A stretch of 64,000 nucleotides of DNA from Armigeres subalbatus (taxonomy: Eukaryota; Arthropoda; Insecta; Diptera; Culicidae), in NCBI RefSeq assembly GCF_024139115.2, contig NC_085139.1, positions 68,739,203 through 68,803,202 of the forward strand. Reading direction: 5' to 3'. Shown piece by piece: positions 55,942-64,000 of this stretch. The notes under the pieces were generated by a model that saw only the letters and a list, made by a program, of their open reading frames with translations, had not been told where the DNA came from and did no database searches. A program made the translations under genes and the position numbers. Every line of letters starts with the position of its first letter. Positions within the stretch are counted from its first letter, which is position 1.

Positions 55942-58499
55942 TAATATGTAATATTGGAGATGCAAATGAAACCTCCTACTGTTGTTTCTTTTGAGTAGCA
56001 TTCCTGTAGAAATTTCATTATTGTTTTCAGAATCATCAATATTAGAAATTAATATTTATAAAATTTTTTTTTGCTAATATTGCTAATATTGATTTATTCA
56101 TGAAAATTTTGTATTTCTCCGTTGAACATTTTGATTTCTTTAAGGAAAATTCTTATTTCATAATTGCAATTTTTGCTTTTACAAGTGCTAATTTATTATT
56201 GTTGTGTGTATTATTGTTCTTTATTGGCAATTTCCTATTTTATTATGGAAAATTTCTATTTTTTCTCTACTAAAGAGATTTTAAATCCAGAGCTGGCTCA
56301 TCTCTCAAAATTTCTAATTCTTCATTGAAACTTTATTTTGATATCAACTCGTGGAAGCAAATGATGCCATACTAAAAATATTTTCTCGGTCACTCTGATG
56401 GTTCTTTGGAATAATTTTCCAAGGAACTTCTATTCCACATCTCGAATATGCTTCAGTCAATGGTCCTTTCATAAGCGACTCATAGAGAAATGGATGTATG
56501 ATAGACCAATTATTATTTTGGAGTTCGGATCATTCGATTTATCCAATTAACCAACTTATGAATGATGTATGATATAATATCCCAGTAGGTCCATTGGGTT
56601 AATATGACTTCAATTATTATTTATACAAGCTACTACAGACTTTTTAGTTTATACAAAACGTCCTGGAACTACTTGATCATTCAAGTCCGTGAACCCAGTG
56701 CTTCTAAGGCCCTACAAAAACAGTTTGCGAACATACCTCATAGTAATTGCGCAACTTGCTGTTGACTCAAGATAATTTTGGGTACCTTGTCTCTTGGATC
56801 TCATGTTAATGTAAATTAGGGTCATATGCTTATTTCATCGGATTGGGTTTATACCGATGATGATAACATTGCAAATGTCTAAATTGATCTGGTAGATTCG
56901 TGGGTTGAACTTGAGAGCATTTTGAAGTACCTTGAGCATCTCGTGTTACTGAATATTAATCACTTGCTTAATTTTCAGGATGACCAATCTTATCTGACCA
57001 CCCATCTGTTTAGAATGATTCAAACATTTAAACTTTATTTACACGCTCTTAGAATCGAAATCTTTCCAAGGTTTTGGATATCTGAGTTTTCATGGTCAGT
57101 CAAATTTGAGCTCCCATATTTTTTATGTAAAGCCAATATCTAGATGAACAATTTTACTGAAGAAAATGGTGGCCTAGCTTTTTCTTTTGTGATTTTATAG
57201 ACAATCTAAAGGGTTGAAATTTGTTTTAGAATTCAATTTCAATCGTTATTTAAACACTATTTTTTAGCCTAGATTATTTTAGGAATTGGAGAGTTTTTTT
57301 TTCTGGAACACTGCCACTTTTTTCATATCGCAGGAATCTCCTTAGAATTTAAAAGCATTTTATTTAGAATTTCATGTTGATTTTTTAAATGTAAGCTTCT
57401 TTATGTCATAAACTTTTTCATGCGCACTACTTGAATTTTGTGCATTTAGAACATTTAGGTGCATTATTAATTTTTTCGATCAATTATGATAATTATTCAA
57501 TATCATTAAAACTAGGCTTCTTAAGCCTAAATTATTGTCTACATTTATTGCTTGGATTAATTTTAAATTCCAAGATCTTCTTAATTTTCAAGAATAACTA
57601 TTCTGGAGTTGCAAGGGAAACCCTTCGGAAAATTGATAAGAAATTTTTCGGAGTCTCCCCGGAAAATCTTTAGAATTTCAACGACATTTTTTCCGAAATT
57701 CTGTGGAAGAGTTCCGAAAAATAGTCGGTAGAAATTTTTAAGAACTAGAAGAATCCGTAGAAGGATTCGAAATGCATATTTACGATGAAAATTCCAATAA
57801 ACATCAAATTCCGAAGAATTTCAAGTATAAAAAATCCAGCTTACTTTTTTACAAAATCTCTAAAGATTTTTTCCAAAATCCTGGGCAACTTTAATAATAA
57901 TGATGAATTTCCCGAGAAAATTCCGATGTTTTTACACGTGGAAATAACGAAAAAATTGTACTTTTGTAGTACTTGTGAAGGTTGTACTTTTGAAGCATTT
58001 CCAGTAGGAATTCCTTAAAAAATTAAATCAAAATTTTAAAGATTTTCTGATGTGAAAACTCCTTAAACTTTCTAAATCATTTCATGTGTATCTTTGCATG
58101 GTAAAGATTTAAAGCAATGTTTAGCTGAACCTACAAAGAAATCAAAATGACATCCCGAAGAAGAATGAATTCCCGATGAAATTTTGAAATGATTTCTGGT
58201 TCAAATTCAAAAAACATGAACCTTGAGAATTCTAAAGATTTATTGTTTGAAAATCTGTTATGTTCTATTATTTGTCTGGGTGGATTCTCCGAGCAGAACA
58301 AGAAAGCGAACGCTAAATCGATTCAATTTTAGAGAGTGCTCAGTAGGCCGGCTAGCCTATGACTCTTCGTACCTCGAGAAGAAGGTCAAACCAAACAATC
58401 AAAACTCAATCGTACTCAACAAATTACCCACATGTAGAAAGTAGTGCTCTTACAAACTGTATATTGGATCATTTTATGCCTATCGTACCTGCCTAACTA
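55942..58499. other. Unassigned AT-rich DNA
   Basis: Strongly AT-rich, with degenerate TTCCGAAAATT/GGAATTTC words at 57,590-57,930. Open frames are 73-80 residues and uninformative. Confidence 0.5.
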
Positions 58500-58925
58500 A
58501 CTGCGCTAGTCTTCAATTTCAGCTATCGGTGGGGGCCCCGTTCTATTGTAGCTGCATCCTCACCTCGCTCGTTGTTGTCGCACAAAAGTGCATTCCTTGT
58601 CGCCTCGGATCTTTGAGTTGCACAGGTAGACAACTATTCACACTTTGTCATGCAAACTTTTATCCGTTGTGCTGTTCGTCGCTCGTGTGAATGTCGCGCG
58701 GTACAGCGTCGTCGTAGCCAGCCTTGTCACGCGACACGATGACTGCTCGGAGTCGGTGCTATCGGTCGTCCTCTACCCTTTGCTTCACTCTTCGCATACG
58801 GGGCCTCGCATGCACCTCCTTTACTGGTACAAAGTTAGCATGCAGTGTCCAGTGTCGAGTGGCATTGGTCGCGCTGGTCTCACAGATGGCTGCAAACAAA
58901 AGGCCCTCTGACGAGGAATCGTCAG
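58500..58925 (+). other. Candidate 5' UTR and first coding exon
   Basis: A GC-rich island of about 420 bp in AT-rich surroundings. Near its end CACAGATGGC gives an ATG (58,886) encoding MAANKRPSDEESSG before CAG/GTTAGA, a plausible splice donor at 58,925. The hydrophilic, acidic start resembles a host nuclear or cytosolic protein N-terminus, but 13 codons cannot identify it. It would be the only host-gene trace on + here. Confidence 0.3.
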
Positions 58926-59835
58926 GTTAGAGAAAGGAACACAATTTCCTGATAGTTGTTTGTATTCATACCTGATGCAGAAGGCCTTATCCTGTGAAAT
59001 TATTGGTATCACTAATGCGTGAACGACATGCAAGCATTTATCTATAAATCACAGAATCTTAGTTTTCACCGAGCTTTTCACAAATGGTGTTAAATGGGAT
59101 ACCTTTTGATTTATTCGGGCAATCTTTGGTCGCTCCATCAGACACTGAGTTTAGCAGATCTCGAATTGTGCTTCACCACTTGCTCCAAACTGCTTAAGAA
59201 AAAAAATTGAGCCAATATGGATATTATTAAGTGTGTCCTATTCGTTACCTCGAGCGATATTGATTCTATTGTTCTCGAATCTGAGGAACACGTGGCTCAC
59301 TGCCTGGTGGTAGGGTATGGTTTCTACCTAGCACAGGAAAATATGATCGTTAATACTTTCTCGCTAACATTAGGAGGAATAGTGCACCTTTTAACGTCGG
59401 TTTTATGTCCTACCGATGGATTGCGCCAAAATTCGATCACCAAATGGTATCATTTGCATGCACTAATCACCTTGCAACATAGAACACTGCAATCTGCTTC
59501 TGCCGTTTTTGGCTTTGAGGCAATGACTGGCTACTGTACGGGTTCCGACGACTATTCCGATGCGCCGTGTGAATGTGTGAGATCGTTTAGATCACATTGC
59601 AACGATATCTCGATCCATGTCGAAAAGAGTGATAGCAGGCTTTCAAGATGTATGTATTTATTGCTCACGTGAAATACACTTAAAGAAATGTTTTGGCGAT
59701 TTTGTATTTTTTGTCGACAATACCTCATTTTTTGTAACAAATCCAAAGATTTTTTTGAAGGTAATCCATAGACTCTTCCGTGGAAATTCTAAATAATGTC
59801 TCGAATAAAAAATACTTGGAAAATTTAAAAAATGT
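58926..59835. other. Unassigned; 151-codon frame of unknown value
   Basis: A + frame at 59,217-59,672 encodes 151 residues with mixed composition and several cysteines. No family, signal peptide or transposon motif is recognised, and codon quality cannot be judged by eye. It might be chance or a decayed element. Confidence 0.3.
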
Positions 59836-59843
59836 GATAGAAC

Positions 59844-60984
59844 CAGGGTTGTTAATCGATAAATTATCATCGTTAAGTTAACGCCAACTTCGATAACGAT
59901 AACGCTTTTACGATAATGCTTCGTTGGCGATAAAGTGAGCGTTGAATTAACGTTATCGTTATCGAGTATTCGTTGATTTATCGATAATTATCGAGTTTAC
60001 TGTAACATGTACTATAGTTTAAAGTACAAATATTCACAAGTTGGATTTGCAATATCTATTTAAAAAATATTGTATCGCCTTACAATATTCATAAACGCCT
60101 TTAAATCCTAGAATTAAATTGGGATTTAAGGAGGTCACCGAATTGACTAAATCATATTCAATCATTAAAGTTCTTACAGTTGTTCATAGTAGAGAATCTG
60201 AGAGCATTTTGAATGTCTACCCATACTTGTTTAATCTAGCATGTTTAACAAAACTTCTGTTTAGAAGAACTGGAGCACCCAGTTATATGAATATTTTATG
60301 ACTCAAAGACTAAACTGCTTAGTCCAACTAAATCATATTGAATAGGGGACGAGGCTAGTCCACCAAACTGTTGAGAGAATGTTTACTGGTCCGTACTGGT
60401 GCTGCCTGGAATGCACCATAACAGATCGCTGCATCAAATAAATTTCTAGTACTTGAATCCCAATATATTGCCGTGGGGGTTCCGAATCCAGGTGAATATT
60501 CTTGCTTATACGATAAGGATTAGCTCATGCTCTTTCATAAAAAGCGTATTCATATTTAATTGTCACTGTCTCAGAGAGTTAAGTCCGCCTGGGTACTGCA
60601 AATTTTTGCGATCTTCTTATTGGAACATATATGCTGCATAGTGAAAAAAAACTCCAAACCACCAGCAGAGCACCTCACTTCTCATCGTTTCGTAGAGTAG
60701 CAGGCATTAAGCAATATATTTAGAGTGCCTCGCTTCAATCAAAATTAACTCTCATCAACCAGCTGTAAAAAAAATATTTCATTCTCGGCTTCTGTCAAAA
60801 TTTTACAAAAACTTCATTCGCGTAATCTAGTAATCCCATTATCGCAAAATTATCGAGTTAACTTACGTTAATTTATCGAACTCCGATAATAATTCAGTTG
60901 ATTCATCGTTATCGTAGCAACCGATAACGTTGATCACAATCAACTTTATCGGCGATAACGATAAATTAACGATTAACAACCCTG
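59844..60984. mobile_element. hAT-type non-autonomous element, 1.14 kb
   Basis: Ends CAGGGTTGTTAATCG(A)TAA and its inverse, flanked by the perfect 8-bp duplication GATAGAAC (59,836-59,843 and 60,985-60,992). The first and last about 150 bp are packed with GATAACG/CGTTATC words in both orientations, a likely transposase-binding array. No transposase: the best frames are 60-62 residues. Confidence 0.88.
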
Positions 60985-60992
60985 GATAGAAC

Positions 60993-62009
60993 TCACAAAG
61001 AGCGTAAAAAATGTATTCCGAAAAATTTTCATTTCAAAATTCTAAAATGAAAAAAAAATCAACGGAAATATCAAAGTGTTTCATGTGACATTGGCTCCAT
61101 ATTCCAACTGGAAGTTGGTCTGCTTTTCAACTTAGTATATTCTATTAGCATTTCCTCAGTTATAAATTGAAAGCTTTTATATGCCAGCCATTGCACGATT
61201 ATATATCTTGTGTAGCAAGTACGATGGATACACTATACCTAGGGTGTCGAGAATGTTTCCCACCCGAAAACATCCTAGACAGGAACGAGAATCATCTCGT
61301 CATCTCCGGATTGGCAATCGAACGCCTTTGCTCGCAAGGCTAACTGGAGACTGAACATTTTGAAGTGCACTCTTTAAAATGTTCGAAAAACTTCTTTTGT
61401 AAATGAAGAAGAATTTCTGGTGAAGATTCGGAAGAACTTGTCGAAGAAATTCATTAGAATGTTTTTCCACCGAAAATTATATGTATTTCCCACAGGACTG
61501 TTTTTAATTTTCAGACAGAATTCACATGGAATTTTTTTCGGAGTTTCAAGGAAATTTTTTCGGAATTAACACTGGAGATGTTTTGTTTTTTGTTTCATTA
61601 CTAATTTGTAGCAAAATTTCCAAGCAAAATTTTTCAGAGAGAATTGTTCAAAAAAAATTCTGAATGCCAGAACTTTATCAGGATTGTATGAAGTAATGTC
61701 AAAGTTTTTACAGGAAATTTCTTTACTTGATTTTTCCTGAATATCCACAAAAAATTTTTCTTCTTAAGATTTTTTCTTGGATTATTGTAAAAACATAACA
61801 TTTTTCAAAATTGTAGCTGCAGTCCGCTGATGAAAAAGTGTCGGCGGCGTGATGCCAAAAACCATCTGCGGCGGAATTTTTTTTAAAATATTTTTCCATT
61901 TTTCCCATCCAATTTTATTGCGCTTTGAGTTTAATTTTTAATTATTAAATTTTAATAATTTATATTTTTTACACCGCTATTATTATTCACCAAAAGTTTT
62001 TCGTGTAAA
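60993..62009. other. Unassigned AT-rich DNA
   Basis: AT-rich with degenerate GAAGAAATTT/GGAATTTTTT words from 61,380 to 61,760. No gene seen. Confidence 0.5.
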
Positions 62010-62217
62010 AAAAAACCACGTGGTTCAAGAGAAACACCCCCTCCCCCCATGTGGCTTATCGTGGTCATTTGCCAAACCCCCCCTCCCCCCATATATGACC
62101 ACGTGGTTTCTGGACGGCCCCCAGTGTATTTTCAGTGCGCGCGCTCCTGAGGCTCTGGTGTGCATTTTTTCAATAGTTTGACATGACATTTAGAAAATTC
62201 AAATATCCCTCTATTAG
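62010..62217 (-). mobile_element. CCACGTGG hairpin repeat, copy 2
   Basis: Inverse orientation to copy 1 for the arm (AGTGTATTTTCAGTGCGCGCGC through TAGAAAATTCAAATATCCCT), but the CCCCCTCCCCCCATGTGGC core lies in the same orientation on the + strand as in copy 1. It ends at about 62,217, directly before LINE-3. Confidence 0.78.
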
Positions 62218-62219
62218 TA

Positions 62220-64000
62220 GCATTTACTGGCACGGCAAATGCTGGGTAAAGCGTACCATTGGTACTTCGCGTACCTGAAGGAATAAAATAGACCCCATCT
62301 CGCGGTCCTTAGCCTCTTACCCAGCAACTCCTATCCCTACCTCCCCGCGGTGCTGGCCGGGATACGAGCAACCTTAGGGAAGATCGGGTAACCAACCCCG
62401 GTGGGAACTATGGTCGTATGCTGACAGGGAAGGGGGGGTTTGCTCCTCTTCGGAGGTGCAAATCTTATTGAGCGTCTGTTCTCCATGTCAGGATCGGCTC
62501 ACAACAGCGTCTGTTCTCCATGTTAGGGGCGGCTGATCATCGTCCGAGTGCCAGCGAGGGACTCTAAGTGAAACTGTGCACCATGGTCCACCGGAAATAA
62601 GGAGGAATGGTCCTCCGGAAATTTAGGGGCTTGGTGTCAGGCCCTACAAGCCAGCCTTTAAAAATCATAAGCAACGAACAATCAACAAGAGAGTACGGAC
62701 CGGAACCATCGGCGAAGACCACTGCGACGAAAAGGGACTAGCGATTGGAAACTCGGTTCGTGGAACTGCAAATCTCTCAACTTCATCGGGAGCACACGCA
62801 TACTCGCCGATGTGCTCAAGGACCGTGGATTCGGCATCGTAGCGCTGCAGGAGGTTTGTTGGAAGGGATCAATGGTGCGAACGTTTAGAGGTAATCATAC
62901 CATCTACCAGAGCTGCGGCAACACACACGAGCTGGGAACAGCTTTCATAGTGATGGGCGATATGCAAAGGCGCGTGATCGGGTGGTGGCCGATCAATGAA
63001 AGAATGTGCAGGTTGAGGATCAAAGGCCGGTTCTTCAACTTCAGCATAATCAACGTCCATAGCCCACACTCCGGAAGCACTGATGATGATAAGGACGCAT
63101 TCTACGCGCATCTGGAACGTGAGTACGACAGTTGCCCAAGCCACGACGTCAAAATCATCATAGGAGATTTGAATGCTCAGGTTGGCCAAGAGGAGGAGTT
63201 TAGACCGACTATTGGAAAGTTCAGCGCTCACCGGCTGACGAACGAAAACGGCCTACGACTAATTGATTTCGCCGCCTCCAAGAATATGGCCATTCGTAGC
63301 ACCTACTTCCAACACAGCCTCCCGTATCGGTACACCTGGAGATCACCACTGCAGACAGAATCACAAATCGACCACGTTCTGATTGATGGACGGCACTTCT
63401 CCGACATTATCGACGTCAGGACATATCGTGGCGCTAACATCGACTCGGACCACTATCTGGTGATGGTTAAACTGCGCCCAAAACTATCCGTCATCAACAA
63501 TGTTCGGTACCGACGACCGCCGCGGTACGACCTAGAGCGACTGAAGCAACCTGATGTCGCCACTGCATACGCGCAGCATCTCGAGGCAGCGTTGCCGGAA
63601 GAGGGTGAGCTCGATGGGGCCCCTCTTGAAAACTGCTGGAGTACAGTTAAAGCAGCCATTAACGACGCAGCGGAGAACAACGTCGGGTATATGGGTCGAA
63701 GTCGACGGAACGATTGGTTCGACGAAGAGTGCAGACAGATTCTGGAGGAGAAGGACGCAGCGCGGGCGGTCGCGCTGCAGCAAGGTACCCGGCAGAACGT
63801 GGAACGTTATAGACGGAAGCGGAGACAGCAGACCCGCCTTTTTCAGGAGAAGAAACGCCGCCTGGAAGAAGCGGAGTGCGAGGAGATGGAACAGCTGTGC
63901 CGTTCTCAAGATACACGCAAGTTCTATCAGAAGCTCAACGCATCCCGCAAAGGCTTCGTGCCGCGAGCCGAAATGTGCCGGGATAAGGATGGGAGCATCT
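62220..64000 (+). mobile_element. LINE-3: RTE/I-like retrotransposon, 5' part
   Basis: A 450-bp GC-rich 5' UTR followed by an open nuclease frame to the window end. Its endonuclease and linker match LINE-2, and its 5' UTR shares the GAGCGTCTGT...CAACAGCGTCTGTTCT block (62,470-62,518) with LINE-1 (17,219-17,264). The UTR contains a perfect 9-bp stem GCTGGGTAA/TTACCCAGC (62,241-62,249 with 62,317-62,325) and overlapping alternative hairpins. Confidence 0.85.
62671..64000 (+). CDS. LINE-3 endonuclease/linker open frame, continues past window
   Basis: An uninterrupted frame of 443 codons bounded upstream by TAA at 62,668. It gives DWKLGSWNCKSLNF (N site), IVALQEVCWKG (catalytic E), SCGNTHELGTAFIVMG, RVIGWWPINERM, IINVHSPHSGS, IIIGDLNAQVG (D and N), QIDHVLIDG and SDHYLVMVKL (final D/H), so the APE active site is complete. 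A basic, coiled-coil-like linker (NDWFDEECRQ, RRKRRQQTRLFQEKKRRLEE) and TRKFYQKLNASRKGF follow. No ATG lies between the stop and the nuclease; the first in-frame ATG (62,872) is inside the domain. Either start is non-AUG or an upstream frame is joined. It is the best-preserved coding segment in the window. Confidence 0.87.

Noticed and set aside
50474..62217. An 11.7-kb composite transposon bounded by inverted repeats
   Set aside because: Outer flanks (GTGTAACC and AGTAGC) do not match as a duplication, and the core orientation differs between copies, so two independent insertions are simpler.
1..64000. A novel multi-gene defence or metabolic system
   Set aside because: No cluster of intact host or accessory genes is present; all strong protein motifs are LINE or Pao proteins.

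Overview
The window looks like repeat-rich, non-coding chromosomal DNA from a culicine mosquito, most likely Aedes. The reasons are a Juan-like Jockey-clade LINE with a poly(A) tail, a Feilai-like tRNA-derived SINE, several mosquito-type RTE/I-like, R1-like, CR1-like and Pao elements, and the GGCCGAAAGGGTC-type minisatellite. I found no convincing complete host gene. Two short exon-like candidates (50,261-50,395 and about 58,886-58,925) are the only hints of one. Almost every readable coding segment belongs to a transposable element, and nearly all are broken. The exception is a long open endonuclease frame (62,671 to the window end).

Layout. 1-3,862: a 23/24-bp satellite that reverses orientation twice. 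3,863-9,040: mostly unassigned DNA with a probable LINE tail. 9,041-11,004: a TA microsatellite split by a 1,684-bp non-autonomous Tc1/mariner-like element with about 600-bp inverted repeats. 11,005-14,979: three Helitron-like elements in tandem, carrying a MITE, a LINE fragment with a 13-bp target duplication and a tRNA-derived SINE. 15,330-24,985: an R1-clade pseudogene followed by a deep nest in which LINE-2 contains a hAT MITE, and the MITE contains LINE-1. 25,205-31,106: a CR1/Jockey-type LINE with a PHD/CCHC ORF1, a composite insertion between its ORFs and a deleted RT core. 31,107-35,340: a minus-strand BEL/Pao element, also without its RT core. 35,345-35,836: an 18-bp minisatellite. 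37,788-38,771: an 11-bp satellite with a strange GC-rich island. 43,265-44,370: a 1.1-kb polypurine strand. 45,165-46,185: a duplicated tRNA-like SINE segment. 50,474-62,217: two inverted copies of a GC-rich repeat, with a 4.5-kb Juan-like LINE, a 60-bp retroposon and a 1.1-kb hAT MITE between them. 62,220-64,000: a LINE 5' UTR and open endonuclease frame running off the end.

The genes do not form a pathway. The APE endonuclease and reverse transcriptase copies are remnants of independent LINE insertions, and the MITEs and SINEs depended on enzymes encoded elsewhere. Target-site duplications let the insertion order be read directly in many places. I did not find a clearly new multi-gene system. 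The most unusual items are the orientation-switching hairpin satellite, the GC-rich island in the 11-bp satellite (possibly a base-calling artefact), the 5' UTR modules shared between different LINE families, and the repeat pair whose core is flipped relative to its arm.
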